Shown here piece after piece: positions 6,884 to 15,643 of a stretch of 29,043 nucleotides of DNA. The DNA is from a virus: positions 1 through 29,043 of the IMG/VR virus record IMGVR_UViG_3300037070_004748. One strand, given 5' to 3'. The notes under the pieces were generated by a model. That model did no database searches, was not told the origin of the DNA, and saw only the letters and a program-made list of their open reading frames with translations. Each line of letters begins with the position of its first letter. Position 1 is the first letter of the stretch. The translations under genes and the position numbers were made by a program.

Positions 6884-8017
6884 TTAATTCTCCTTGTCAG
6901 GGTACTTAAAGAATTGGGTACCCCCATTTTGCGGTTGGACGATTGTGCGCTGCGGTGGACCCATCGTGGTCTGCACGTAGCCTCTAAGCAGCTCGGTCAC
7001 CGGCCCGGAGGCGGCGATTTCGCTGTAGGCGGCTTCGACTTCCTGCGCCGTCTGCGGGTTGCGGGCGCGCACCATCTCCACCACCATCGCCCGCACCGGC
7101 TCGACCTTAATGCCCTTGTCGGGGTCGGCGGCCAGTTCGGTAATACGCGTGGCAATGGCGGCCTTGGCTTGCGTCGCTTTGGCCTCTTGCAATTCACGAA
7201 CCAGCGTTGCTAAATCGGCTTTGTCGTCCACGCCGAGCGTACTGCGCAACTCCTGCACAACCGCCACTTCAGGCGGAATAGCCACTTCGGAGAGAATCGC
7301 CTCGCGCACGCTCTTGGGTAAGAGGCGCGCATCTTCGGCGCTCATCTCATTGATTATTTGTAGTTTGTCCATAATTGGCTCCTGTTCTTGTTCGGTACCG
7401 GGGCGTAGCCCACGTTCTGTTTCGGATTCCACCATCTCGCTCGTCAAGTGAGGAATCACACTAAGTTCCGGCACACCAGCCCTGTCGGTGGGCGCTAAGT
7501 CGATCTGGTTAAGACGCAGCGTCTTGGCATCCATGCGGTAGGCTTTCAGGGACTCGTCCCATTCACCGGCGGCATAGGCATCTATTGAGGTGGCAATTGA
7601 TTTGCCGCTGGCTTTGTAGCGGCGAACACGTTCGCGCGCCTCGCCAATCAGATAGGCTTTGCCCCAAATCATGCCGTCGCTGTCACGCGCAGCCCCGACC
7701 CAGTGCAGGCTTTCACGCGGAAAAGCGGTTGAGCGTTCGGCGGCTGATAAGTGCCCCATCAGCCCAATCGGTTTGCTGTCCAGCGTTTGTTTCATCACCT
7801 CCAGCGCAAAAGCCTCATCGTAATAGCGGTTGTTGCCCGATTTCACATTCGGCTTTGCGATAGGGAGCGTGACAAAGACAGGTTCCGTGTCGCCGTCAAT
7901 CAGCGCGGCATAGTCCACATCAGCCGAGATGGGCACGTTGGGATAACTGCCGCGCAGTTCCGCAACCACCATCACGTCGGTAAAATCGCCGCTAAATTCG
8001 GTTAATTCACCTGGCAT
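6884..8017 (-). CDS. Prohead protease fused to scaffold
   Basis: 377 aa with AGGAGG upstream of the ATG at 8017. Residues about 20-215 look like an assemblin-type serine protease: GLMGHLSAAE carries a candidate catalytic His (about 89) and GKSIATSIDAYA a candidate Ser (about 144). The rest is charged, helical and Ala/Glu-rich (DLATLVRELQEAKATQAKAAIATRI), typical of a scaffold. It ends next to the decoration protein gene. The protease would cut the scaffold and capsid arms during maturation. An internal start (see 7370-7385) could give the scaffold alone. Confidence 0.75.
   Translation of the reverse strand: MPGELTEFSGDFTDVMVVAELRGSYPNVPISADVDYAALIDGDTEPVFVTLPIAKPNVKSGNNRYYDEAFALEVMKQTLDSKPIGLMGHLSAAERSTAFPRESLHWVGAARDSDGMIWGKAYLIGEARERVRRYKASGKSIATSIDAYAAGEWDESLKAYRMDAKTLRLNQIDLAPTDRAGVPELSVIPHLTSEMVESETERGLRPGTEQEQEPIMDKLQIINEMSAEDARLLPKSVREAILSEVAIPPEVAVVQELRSTLGVDDKADLATLVRELQEAKATQAKAAIATRITELAADPDKGIKVEPVRAMVVEMVRARNPQTAQEVEAAYSEIAASGPVTELLRGYVQTTMGPPQRTIVQPQNGGTQFFKYPDKEN
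7370..7385 (-). promoter_or_regulatory. Internal ribosome binding site and ATG for a nested scaffold
   Basis: CAGGAG lies about eight bases before an in-frame ATG (7372-7370) that starts MDKLQIINEMSAEDARL, exactly at the change from protease domain to scaffold-like helices. It would yield a 162-aa scaffold sharing the fused gene's C-terminus, as in lambda C/Nu3. Confidence 0.5.
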
Positions 8018-8028
8018 GATGGCCCTCC

Positions 8029-8439
8029 TCAGTTGGGACGGCGTGAACCAACGGGCTTTGTGCCTTCTTCGGTATCGGTGCGTAGCACAGCCGTTTGGCC
8101 AGATGGCTGCTCGGCGTCGCCCTCCTGGCTATCCGGTTCTGCTTCCGGCGGCTCAGGCACTTTGACCACCGGCGCATTGGCGATTGCCTCCGCTTGCTGG
8201 GCGGCGAGTTGCTCATCCGTCACTTCTTCTGCGGGCGGCTCTGGCTGCGGTACGGCCACAACGGGCGCATTGGCAATCGCCTCCTGCTGCGCTTTGGTCA
8301 ACTGCGGCTGGGTTTCCTGATGGGCTTGCCCGGCGCCACGGAGGTTCGCGCGCTGTTCTTCGCTCCGCGTGCGTTCTCGTTCACGTTGACGTTCCCGTTC
8401 TCGTTCGTCATCCTCTGCGGTCTGGCGTGTGTCTGCCAT
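8029..8439 (-). CDS. Low-complexity charged hypothetical protein
   Basis: 136 aa. The N-terminal third is an Arg/Glu-repeat helix (ERERERQRERERTRSEEQR). A duplicated module follows, QxEAIANAPVVxVPxPE, around residues 50-70 and 82-102, then an acidic tail. It is predicted to be largely disordered. AAGGGGG lies upstream of the ATG. It is the first gene after the terminator at 8.52-8.56 kb and precedes the protease/scaffold gene. No family is recognised; a minor scaffold or capsid-associated role is possible from position only. Confidence 0.6.
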   Translation of the reverse strand: MADTRQTAEDDERERERQRERERTRSEEQRANLRGAGQAHQETQPQLTKAQQEAIANAPVVAVPQPEPPAEEVTDEQLAAQQAEAIANAPVVKVPEPPEAEPDSQEGDAEQPSGQTAVLRTDTEEGTKPVGSRRPN

Positions 8440-8519
8440 CCTGTACCCCCTTCATTTGGAAATAGAACGTAAGCGATAAAGTGTGCCGGCTAGAGGCCAT
8501 AAGACCTGGAGCCAAAAGC

Positions 8520-8562
8520 AAAATAAAAAACGCCCTACGGCCATTGCTGGCTCGTAGGGCGT
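8520..8562 (-). terminator. Rho-independent terminator (minus strand)
   Basis: A perfect 10-bp stem (8530-8539 with 8553-8562) closes a 13-nt loop. On the minus strand it is followed by TTTTTTATTTTG. It separates the packaging/portal/MuF group from the downstream capsid genes, so the latter may need their own promoter or read-through. The 8440-8520 gap holds no clear promoter. Confidence 0.8.
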
Positions 8563-8595
8563 CATGCGCCTCTAGAATATTTAATTGGGTATATC

Positions 8596-8793
8596 CTACT
8601 CTATATCTGTTTTCATTTCAAGGACTTGCACATATTCCCGCAAATCAAAGTAGGCAATCAGATCACGGTCGCTACGCCGTATCTCTAAGAGCAGCCGCCG
8701 CACATCCAGACGGGCGCACAGCTTGCCTTGCTCGTCACGCAATTCCGTCCAGGTGATTGATTCGGCTTGTTGCATGACGATATGCCCACTCAT
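8596..8793 (-). CDS. Small hypothetical protein
   Basis: 65 aa, MSGHIVMQQAESITW...KTDIE, with charged helices (RLDVRRLLLEIRRSDRDLIAYFDLREY). It overlaps the MuF-like gene's end by 4 nt and ends just before the terminator. It reads like a small phage protein with a Gln/Glu-rich start, but no family is recognised. Confidence 0.55.
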   Translation of the reverse strand: MSGHIVMQQAESITWTELRDEQGKLCARLDVRRLLLEIRRSDRDLIAYFDLREYVQVLEMKTDIE

Positions 8794-9479
8794 ACGGGTA
8801 TAGCCTGCCCCGAACGGGACGGGGGGGGCTCCGCAACTTGTACCTCACGCCGTTCCAGCGAACATCTACAATGCGTTCCACAAACAGAGCCTTGGCCCGG
8901 CAATGGTAGCGTGCCCAGCGGTTGCCAACCCATTGCAAAGTAAGCGACACAATCCTTGCAATGCTCGCTGGCGCCCAACCGCCTACGCTCTTCCAACTGC
9001 ACACCGCGTACGTTGGCCGCTTGACGGTTGGCCTCGCGTTCCTGCGTCAGGAAATTGATACGCGCGCTGCCGGCATAGCCCTGGATGCGGTTAAGCGCCT
9101 GCGGCAATGTGACCTCACCTCTTGCAATGCCTTCAGCCAGATTGCTCATGCGCTTATAGTCCTCGCGCAAGAGTGCGCCCGTACGGCCATACGCTGCGCT
9201 GTCCAGTTTCTCGATACCACCACTGCCCAATGCCGCGTTCTGCAAGTGCAAGCGCCGCATCTCATCACGCATGATGCTCTGGTAAGCCACCGGCGATAAC
9301 TGCTTCTCATAAAGCGCCGTGGTCAGTTCGCCCATGCGCCGCTCGGCAGCTACTATCTGCCCATCCAACAAATCCAGGATACGCCCCCGGCTCACAAACT
9401 GTCCGCGTGAAGTGTCCCTATAGCGCGCCACACGCGTATCGTAGGTATACCCTGGCAGGATCGTGTCAGCGCGTGGCAT
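8790..9479 (-). CDS. MuF-like minor head protein
   Basis: A 229-aa protein two genes after the portal gene. The N-terminal half is a long helix-rich region starting YDTRVARYRDTSRGQFVSR. The C-terminal part has the Cys/His cluster seen in MuF/SPP1 gp7-type proteins: HCKDCVAYFAMGWQPLGTLP then VCGTHCRCSLERREV. These proteins bind the portal and travel inside the head (family knowledge). A run of eight G (8822-8829, plus strand) lies near the 3' end. No toxin domain is fused here. Confidence 0.75.
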   Translation of the reverse strand: MPRADTILPGYTYDTRVARYRDTSRGQFVSRGRILDLLDGQIVAAERRMGELTTALYEKQLSPVAYQSIMRDEMRRLHLQNAALGSGGIEKLDSAAYGRTGALLREDYKRMSNLAEGIARGEVTLPQALNRIQGYAGSARINFLTQEREANRQAANVRGVQLEERRRLGASEHCKDCVAYFAMGWQPLGTLPLPGQGSVCGTHCRCSLERREVQVAEPPPSRSGQAIPV

Positions 9480-9762
9480 TTACAGACCTGGCGTCCAAAA
9501 TTCTTTTGTACTGCAAAGCTATGTGTTCGCTTGCGTAGAAGTCGGTTCTGGCATCCTGTACAAGCGCAGGGTCGGCAACGTTCTGCTCCAAGAGTTCAGC
9601 CGGCAGGATATAGGTCTGCGGATCAGCGTTTTGTGGCAGCCGCTTCAGCGCAAAGGCGACGGCGGCCTGGGCGTTGGCTAGACTGACGCCACATCCGACC
9701 ATCGCGCGCACTTGACGCTCCGCCCACTTATCGTTTGCGGTCCGCAGGACATCGTTAGACAT
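9466..9762 (-). CDS. Hypothetical protein between portal and MuF-like gene
   Basis: 98 aa from the ATG at 9762 (MSNDVLRTANDKWAERQVR); GGAGA lies seven bases upstream. A second ATG two codons earlier is possible. It overlaps the portal gene's end and the MuF-like gene's start, so it is tightly coupled to head genes. It is mainly helical with one Cys. No family is recognised. Confidence 0.55.
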   Translation of the reverse strand: MSNDVLRTANDKWAERQVRAMVGCGVSLANAQAAVAFALKRLPQNADPQTYILPAELLEQNVADPALVQDARTDFYASEHIALQYKRILDARSVNATR

Positions 9763-11323
9763 AGCCATTCTCCGCAATGATATGCGCAGCCGCCTCGACA
9801 ATGGCGGCGACCTCGTTGGATGTCATTTCGTTAACGCCGCTGTCGTCCTCATTGGATACAGGTGCTCCCATAGCGCCATCCTCTGGGCGCTCATCTTCCT
9901 CGTCCTGTGGTTGACGCGGCGTGCCAATGGCAAGTGCCGTTTCCCGCCGTTGTTCCTTTTCTTCTTCAGCCGCCTCTAGCACGGCGTCAATATCTTCCAC
10001 CTCCACAGGAGCCAGCATCAGCGCCGTGCGTTTGTCAAGCAGGCCCGCTTGCACCGCCCACACAATCGTGTCGAGCGTGAGCCGCCCATCCTGCGTCAAC
10101 TTGCGCCATTGTAGGCTGGGCGTCTGGCTAGTCACGCCCGGCATGATGAGCGACTGGTAAGCTAATACAATCTCGCTCACCTGCGTCAGCCAATCCTTGG
10201 CATCGCTCTGCTGTCCCTCGATGAAGCGTTCAAAGACGGGCATCTGCGTTTCAGCGCTCGCTTTGGATGAACTGATGGCGTTGCCCATCACAAACTCTGG
10301 GATTTCGGCGTGCTCCAGGAACAGGTAAAACAGAATCTCCAGGATGTTGACGACATCGGCGCTAAAGTTGCCGGGGCTTTTGTACTCAAAGTTAGCGCCG
10401 GCGGCGACGATGATTTCCTTGAGGTCAATATCCACCGTGCGCAGGTCTGCGCTTGTGCCGTCCGGCAAATTGTAGGATGTGCTGCGCATATACTTGTTCT
10501 TGAACGCCTTGAGGTTTTCAACGCTGTCAAAGGTTAAGAGCGGCGTGGGCCTGCCCTGGTAAATGTTGCCTTCAATCGCCGCATCCAAGACCTCACCGTA
10601 GCGGTGCATGAGCGAAAGCAGCGCTTCGGCCTCGGCATGGCCAAAGGTCTGCCCGGCGTCGGCATTGTTGGCGATGAGCACGATGGGCAACATGCCCCCC
10701 CCCGTGTCGGGGTGAACTAAGAGGTTGGGATAGGTCGTCACCTCACGGTCAATGCCGTTCACCTGCACGCGGTGGATGCGGCGGTCGATGGTGTATTCGT
10801 CCACCAAGGTCATGCGCTCAATTGTCTGCGGGTGCTGCAGCGTTTGCGTCACGCGCCAGCCGTTGATGACGCTGTAGTCGGCTGGGTCTACAATCGGATC
10901 CACGCAGTCGGGAGCGAGTAGCGTAACGGTCAGATCGCTGTTGATGACGACAAAGGCGTCTCCCTGCTTTTTAGAGGAGCGGTAGCCTTGCAGGATATGT
11001 GGGTGCCGTTCGGCCCACCATTGTTCCAGCGCCTCTTGGCTTGGCTCATCCTCGCAGCGCCACTGCGGAGCGCGCCCCAATACCCATGAGGCCAACTTGC
11101 CGACTAAAGGCTTTATGAACAGTCCCGATAATTCCAGCCCCACCGCTTGACCATAATAAGCTCTGCGCCAAAACCCGTAATCGCTACGCTGCCAGCTATT
11201 GACGGGCGGCTGGTAAGAGCTACTCGAACGGCGCGTGGTGCTGCGCATCGTGCCGGGTAGCGGGTCAGAGGCAATCGTCAGGTATTCGCGTATGCGCTTT
11301 ACAAGTCTACTGAATGGATTCAC
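9755..11323 (-). CDS. Portal protein
   Basis: 522 aa, GTG start overlapping the terminase stop (GTGA), with AAGGGGGAG upstream. Portal-type segments are seen: VGKLASWVLGRAPQWRCE near the start, HPHILQGYRSSKKQGDAFVVIN, a stem and wing region with QTIERMTLVDEYTI, and the late helical ILEILFYLFLEHAEIPEFVMGNA followed by KASAETQMPVFERFIEGQQSDAKDWL, typical of the crown-side helices of SPP1-like portals. It forms the DNA entry ring. A nine-C run (10695-10703, plus strand) codes for Gly here. Confidence 0.85.
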   Translation of the reverse strand: MNPFSRLVKRIREYLTIASDPLPGTMRSTTRRSSSSYQPPVNSWQRSDYGFWRRAYYGQAVGLELSGLFIKPLVGKLASWVLGRAPQWRCEDEPSQEALEQWWAERHPHILQGYRSSKKQGDAFVVINSDLTVTLLAPDCVDPIVDPADYSVINGWRVTQTLQHPQTIERMTLVDEYTIDRRIHRVQVNGIDREVTTYPNLLVHPDTGGGMLPIVLIANNADAGQTFGHAEAEALLSLMHRYGEVLDAAIEGNIYQGRPTPLLTFDSVENLKAFKNKYMRSTSYNLPDGTSADLRTVDIDLKEIIVAAGANFEYKSPGNFSADVVNILEILFYLFLEHAEIPEFVMGNAISSSKASAETQMPVFERFIEGQQSDAKDWLTQVSEIVLAYQSLIMPGVTSQTPSLQWRKLTQDGRLTLDTIVWAVQAGLLDKRTALMLAPVEVEDIDAVLEAAEEEKEQRRETALAIGTPRQPQDEEDERPEDGAMGAPVSNEDDSGVNEMTSNEVAAIVEAAAHIIAENGYV

Positions 11324-12846
11324 AATCTCCCCCTTCTTACCTGTGGTCTACCACCACGGCCTGCTACGTGAAACTGCATGGTTGGCGCCGCATCTTCGAT
11401 AGACTCTGCTCTACCCACTTGCGCCAGCGCATAGCTGTCCGCCCTATCGTCGTGCATCCCATCCGGCGCACGCAACTTGCTACCGTCGATACTGGCCAGT
11501 TGCGTGTAGGATGCGAAGCTGTGCAGAATCTTTGTTCGCCCTGTAAGGGTCTCACTTTGCACATTTTGCCGGAAATGGTCCGCACACTCGGTATAGAGCA
11601 GCGTCTTGCCTAAGCTGCTACTCATCCAGCCCACCTTTCCGTCATGGCCGCGCAAGAGTGACACATGGTCGGCGTGTTCTGCGACCCATTGGATGACCGC
11701 GTGCCCATGATTGTTGCGCTCGATCATGGCCGGCGCATCCCAGTAATAGCGGCTGATGGCGGCGATGTAGGCGGCGAAGGTACTTGGCTCAAACTTGCCG
11801 GCCAGAACCGCACACTCTTCGCCTGTGGCCACATCCACCACGGTCAGCGCACTATCGTCGCTGGTGGGGTTGCCCTCGGCGGGGTCACAGCCAATCACGT
11901 AGCCAATGGGGTTGCCGCCATAGAGTTGCGGCGGCATGTAGATTTCAAGGCCGGGGATAGACGGTGCATCATCCACCAACATTGGCGTCAATTCCTCGTA
12001 ACAGGCTTCAATCCACATGGGCGATATGCGCTTGTCAAGGCTGCGTGCGGCCAGAGCTTCTGTCGGTGACGCAGGATATTCGCCCCACATATCGTCAAGT
12101 GCGCCCGTGGTGGCAAACGTCTCCAGCTTTTGTTGCTCATACCAGTCAGAGGTGCGACTGGGACGTGCGTGCCAAGGCAAAAAGACCGGCTGCCATTCAC
12201 TGCCCTGTTTAGCTGACCTGAATATCCTCTTGAAGCGGCTTTCCGGCAAATCCTTGTTGGCGCTGGAGATAAGCCACATACGCCCACCGGCATCGATAGC
12301 GGGCTTGACGGCACTGAGCAGCGCAGGAAGATCGGGCTGGAAATCGGCCTCATCTACCATCGCCAAACTGAAGGTGTATTGTCGCCCGCCGTTGGTGGCA
12401 AAGGCCATCGCCGTAGAGCCGTTGCCCAGTTGCCAGCGCGTCTTGTTGTCCTCACGCGCATACCCTGTATGCATCCACGCAGGCAGGCGCGCATACATGC
12501 CCTTGAGGCGGATGTCGAGTAATTCCTGCGCATCCTCTTCACGGCGGCTGAAGATGCCGACCGTAGCGATGGGGTAGAAGACCATGCGCCACAGGGCAAA
12601 GGCCAGGCAGAGCCACGTCAGCCCAAGTTGGCGCGCCTTGAGTACAATCACCTGCCGGTTCTCTTGCAGCTCGCAGAGCACATCGCGCTGCGCAGGCCAT
12701 AGCTCAAAAGGCCGCCACGTCTCATCGGTGGCGTTGAGAATCTGCACATGGCGGTCGATGAAATAGGCGACTGAGGCCTTACAGTGATGCCACTCAGCCG
12801 GTCTCTCCGCCAGAAGTTGACGCTGACTCAGAATGTGCCGCACCAT
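11320..12846 (-). CDS. Terminase large subunit
   Basis: About 508 aa. The packaging ATPase is shown by VIVLKARQLGLTW (Walker A-like, Lys near residue 70), SLAMVDEADF (Walker B, D-E near 165) and LISSANKD (coupling motif). The nuclease domain has GCDPAEGNPTSDDSALTVVD with its metal-binding Asp. The frame extends to an ATG at 12945, but that overlaps TerS by about 150 nt; the ATG at 12846 with AAGGGA upstream is preferred. A 12-bp repeat copy (11539-11550) encodes TLTGR in the nuclease region near the C-terminus. Confidence 0.9.
   Translation of the reverse strand: MVRHILSQRQLLAERPAEWHHCKASVAYFIDRHVQILNATDETWRPFELWPAQRDVLCELQENRQVIVLKARQLGLTWLCLAFALWRMVFYPIATVGIFSRREEDAQELLDIRLKGMYARLPAWMHTGYAREDNKTRWQLGNGSTAMAFATNGGRQYTFSLAMVDEADFQPDLPALLSAVKPAIDAGGRMWLISSANKDLPESRFKRIFRSAKQGSEWQPVFLPWHARPSRTSDWYEQQKLETFATTGALDDMWGEYPASPTEALAARSLDKRISPMWIEACYEELTPMLVDDAPSIPGLEIYMPPQLYGGNPIGYVIGCDPAEGNPTSDDSALTVVDVATGEECAVLAGKFEPSTFAAYIAAISRYYWDAPAMIERNNHGHAVIQWVAEHADHVSLLRGHDGKVGWMSSSLGKTLLYTECADHFRQNVQSETLTGRTKILHSFASYTQLASIDGSKLRAPDGMHDDRADSYALAQVGRAESIEDAAPTMQFHVAGRGGRPQVRRGRL
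11539..11550 (+). repeat. 12-bp interspersed palindrome, copy 2
   Basis: Exact CCCTGTAAGGGT; on the coding strand it reads as Thr-Leu-Thr-Gly in the terminase. It shares GTTCGCCCTGTAAGGGTC with the copy at 27605. Confidence 0.85.
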
Positions 12847-13420
12847 TTGACGCTTCCCTTGCGTTGTCAAGTTCTGCAAGGGATCTGGCAAGTAAGGCGT
12901 CGAGGGCTGCCCCTGATAGGTTGTTGATGTTGTCTGTCGGTTCATCGGTCGCTAATCTCTGTAACTTGCTGGCGTCTAAGGAAACGCGTGACAAGCCGGT
13001 CACATCAAAACTGAGCGTGATCACTTCACGGTCGGGCGCACCATCGCGGCCCTGAATAAAGCTGCGCTGCGAGTGGATGAACTGCGTTGCCGACGGCAGC
13101 GCCTGCGCTACCAAATCATGCAAGGCATCGCCGCGCGCCCACTCACGTTCGCGCATGGCCCGCCTGCGCTCCTCCCACAAGAGGCGGTCTTGCTCGGCTA
13201 GATGCTGGTCGTAGACCGCTGCACGCGCTACCCACTCATAAGTAGATGACCAGGTGTACCAATGGCGCGGTGCAATTTGGGCGCGGTTTCCACGCGTATT
13301 CCCCGCGCTTTCTCTCCAGGCGGCGTCGATGCCCCGCTCACGAATCGGCATCTGGTAATAGACGGCAAAGGCCGCGTATGCTTTGGCTGTTTCGGCTTCG
13401 AGCTTATCCCAGGCTGCCAC
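12794..13420 (-). CDS. Terminase small subunit
   Basis: 208 aa, GTG start, just upstream of and overlapping TerL. The N-terminal half has WRESAGNTR...APRHWYTWSSTYEWVARAAVYDQHLAEQDR, a pattern common in phage TerS-like DNA-recognition proteins; a long charged helix follows (EERRRAMREREWARGD). The C-terminal part is Ser/Ala-rich and acidic. It should bind the packaging site and recruit TerL. The adjacent upstream methyltransferases are not part of packaging. Confidence 0.65.
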   Translation of the reverse strand: MAAWDKLEAETAKAYAAFAVYYQMPIRERGIDAAWRESAGNTRGNRAQIAPRHWYTWSSTYEWVARAAVYDQHLAEQDRLLWEERRRAMREREWARGDALHDLVAQALPSATQFIHSQRSFIQGRDGAPDREVITLSFDVTGLSRVSLDASKLQRLATDEPTDNINNLSGAALDALLARSLAELDNAREASNGAAHSESASTSGGETG

Positions 13421-13422
13421 AC

Positions 13423-14217
13423 TTACGCACCCTCTAGCACAGCATTAGCCACCAGCTCAGGCGTGACGCCAATCCCCGCAAAGCGTTCGAGGATGACGGC
13501 GCAATAGGCTGGACTTATCTCGATCATATAAGCTCGTCTACCTAAATTCTGACAAGCTACACCTGTAGTCCCACTACCGGCGAAGGGGTCGTAGACAATT
13601 GCGTTTGGCCGCGCACTGTTCTCGATCATGCCTGTTACCAACTCTACCGGCTTCATAGTCGGGTGCTCATCGCTGTTGCGCGGCTTGTCGATCTCAAAGA
13701 CGCTGTGTTTCGTGTGGTCATCCACAAAGAAATGCGCCCCGTTCTCAATCCAGCCATACAAAATTAGTTCGTGCCGATAATGGTAATCGCAACGCCCGAT
13801 CACAAATTGATTCTTTACCCAGACCAACGAATGCTTATAGCTGAATCCCGAAGCCGCCACTGCCGCAATGAAATGGGGCAGTAGCGTGCCCGCCGGGCAC
13901 GCTACGTAAACCGACGCGCCTTTTTCAGCGTGCGCCACCGCAAGCGAAAGCGCACAGGTCGCCAACTTCTCAGTATCGGCTTCGTTCATGTGGTCATGCT
14001 CGATTGCCGTTTGATTGCTATTCCCACGATTGAGAGCATTAAGAAACTCATTTTTGTCAGCGTAGCTCACCCCATACGGCGGATCTGTCCATACGCAACG
14101 AATACGCTCCCCCCCCATCACCCTCGCCACCACCGCCGCATCGGTACAGTCGCCGCAGATGAGGCGATGCTGGTACTGGATGACCGGCTCGAAGCTGTGG
14201 CCGCAGTCACATTTCAT
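13423..14217 (-). CDS. DNA methyltransferase (beta-class, N4-C/N6-A)
   Basis: 264 aa. The N-terminal zinc-type knuckle CDCGHSFEP...HRLICGDCTD is followed by the catalytic TDPPYGVSY, and SAM motif I appears late as DPFAGSGTTGVACQNLGR; DPPY before FxGxG is the beta-class order. The end reads AYMIEISPAYCAVILERF. It overlaps the second methyltransferase by 4 nt (ATGA). It is a paralogue of that gene: both ends match while the middle, which should set the target sequence, differs. Likely roles are self-protection from host restriction or marking DNA for packaging or replication. Confidence 0.88.
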   Translation of the reverse strand: MKCDCGHSFEPVIQYQHRLICGDCTDAAVVARVMGGERIRCVWTDPPYGVSYADKNEFLNALNRGNSNQTAIEHDHMNEADTEKLATCALSLAVAHAEKGASVYVACPAGTLLPHFIAAVAASGFSYKHSLVWVKNQFVIGRCDYHYRHELILYGWIENGAHFFVDDHTKHSVFEIDKPRNSDEHPTMKPVELVTGMIENSARPNAIVYDPFAGSGTTGVACQNLGRRAYMIEISPAYCAVILERFAGIGVTPELVANAVLEGA

Positions 14218-14897
14218 GGCAGCACCTCGACCGTCTTATGCGTGGCTGTCACGTAACGCTCCAGGGCAACGGCGACATAGGCGGGCGAGATTTCGATGGC
14301 TCGGCACTTGCGGCCCAAATTCTCGCAGGCAATCAGCGTTGTGCCAGAACCAGAAAATGGGTCGAGTACGATGGCCCGCGGGTTGGGTGTCATTCGCTCG
14401 ACCAGCCAAGACCATACATTGAGCGGCTTCGACACAGGGTGATCATCTTCGCCCTTGCGATCGGCGACCGCCACATAACTGCTATCACGTCGCCCCTTGC
14501 CCGCCTTCAAATAAGGGTCGCTGCCGTAATAGAGAATCGGATTGGCCCCGACAAAGCCCCAAGGGCCGCTGCTGGTTGATGCGGGATGCACCCACGCGCC
14601 CACCCACGACGGCCGCGGATAATCCCACATGGCAGGTACGCCAGGCGTCAAAGCCATTGGCCCCATTTGTAAGGCAATCGGCATAAAGGCATCAATCAGG
14701 TCTGTCACATTCCCCGCTGTATCGTCAAAGTCGCTGTATTCCACGCCCACCCCATATGGCGGGTCAGTCACGACGCAATCAGCTTTGTCGCTCCCCATCA
14801 GCCGCACGACCGCATCGCCATCTGTGCAATCGCCGCACAGCAGCCGGTGGTCGTAGCATACCTTTGGCGTAAATTCATGCCCGCAATTACAGATCAT
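14214..14897 (-). CDS. DNA methyltransferase, paralogue of the adjacent gene
   Basis: 227 aa with the same plan: CNCGHEFTP...HRLLCGDCTD, then TDPPYGVGVEYSDFDD, then DPFSGSGTTLIACENLGRKC and AIEISPAYVAVALERY. It is shorter in the central target-recognition part than its neighbour. It overlaps the ParB-like gene by 11 nt. HRLLCGDCTD is the junction sequence usually found inside single-chain ParB-methylase fusions, here at the start of a separate protein. Confidence 0.88.
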   Translation of the reverse strand: MICNCGHEFTPKVCYDHRLLCGDCTDGDAVVRLMGSDKADCVVTDPPYGVGVEYSDFDDTAGNVTDLIDAFMPIALQMGPMALTPGVPAMWDYPRPSWVGAWVHPASTSSGPWGFVGANPILYYGSDPYLKAGKGRRDSSYVAVADRKGEDDHPVSKPLNVWSWLVERMTPNPRAIVLDPFSGSGTTLIACENLGRKCRAIEISPAYVAVALERYVTATHKTVEVLP

Positions 14898-15462
14898 GGC
14901 GTTTCCCGCATTTCGGGCAGATCGTATGCTTGCCCATGCCCCAGAGCTGTCCTGATTGAGTTGACCATTTCACTTGCAACTCAGCCGCCCTGTCCACTTG
15001 CGGCTCGGCATCCACCACCGGCTTCGGATTGACCAGCCTAAGCAACTGCTCAAGCTCCTGCGCCGAATAGCCCGCCGCCTCGACCAGTAGCGGCTCTTTG
15101 GCCTGCAACTCTTCGAGGATAGCCGCTAGTTGCGCCTGGTCAGGGTCAGATTGCCGCGCCAGTTCGTTGTCGGCAACGACGTAGGCTAACGCTTGCGCCT
15201 CGGTCAGATGGTCTTGCACATCGGCGCGGATAGAGTCCCAACCAAGCGACTTCGCCGCCAGAACGACGCCATGCCCCGCCAGGATGGTATTGTGCCAAGT
15301 GACGATGCTGCGTACCTGGCCAAAGGTTGACAGGCTCTTGGCAATCCTAGCGATTTGGGCATCGCTGTGCTGGTTATAGTTGCGGTTGTGCGGTTGCAAT
15401 TCCGCTAACGGTATGCTTGCACTGGAAGTGTCTTGCGTGGTAATCACTTTCTCACTTTCCAT
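14887..15462 (-). CDS. ParB/Srx-like nuclease-domain protein
   Basis: 191 aa. ParB-type segments: SIPLAELQPHNRNYNQHSDAQIARIAKSL, FGQVRSIVTWHNTILAGHGVVLAAKSLGW (the GHG box), then a helical AYVVADNELARQSDPD region. The end is QLWGMGKHTICPKCGKRHDL, a Cys2 knuckle. Phage proteins of this type usually continue directly into a DNA methylase; here the chain stops and two methylases follow as separate overlapping genes. It probably acts with them, perhaps as the DNA-binding or guiding part. Confidence 0.8.
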   Translation of the reverse strand: MESEKVITTQDTSSASIPLAELQPHNRNYNQHSDAQIARIAKSLSTFGQVRSIVTWHNTILAGHGVVLAAKSLGWDSIRADVQDHLTEAQALAYVVADNELARQSDPDQAQLAAILEELQAKEPLLVEAAGYSAQELEQLLRLVNPKPVVDAEPQVDRAAELQVKWSTQSGQLWGMGKHTICPKCGKRHDL

Positions 15463-15463
15463 C

Positions 15464-15628
15464 TCACGACAACGCCACCCACAGCAGCGCGCTGGCCACC
15501 ACGACCCAGGCCACGGTCATGGCAAAGAAGTGCGCCTGTGGCTCTTGATGCTTCGTCAGTTCCACAAAGCCCAGCGCGGCGGTACAGACCACCATGAGCC
15601 AGGCAATGTCGCCGTTAGCGATGGTCAT
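15464..15628 (-). CDS. Small two-helix membrane protein (holin candidate)
   Basis: 54 aa. Two hydrophobic stretches are visible: IAWLMVVCTAALGFVEL and FFAMTVAWVVVASALLW, joined by a polar turn with LTKHQEPQAH. The stop lies one base before the ATG of the ParB-like gene. There is no strong ribosome site. Its size and topology fit a class II holin and it lies in the lysis region, two genes after the lysin and its lipoprotein neighbour. Confidence 0.55.
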   Translation of the reverse strand: MTIANGDIAWLMVVCTAALGFVELTKHQEPQAHFFAMTVAWVVVASALLWVALS

Positions 15629-15643
15629 TTGTAGAGCCGCCAA

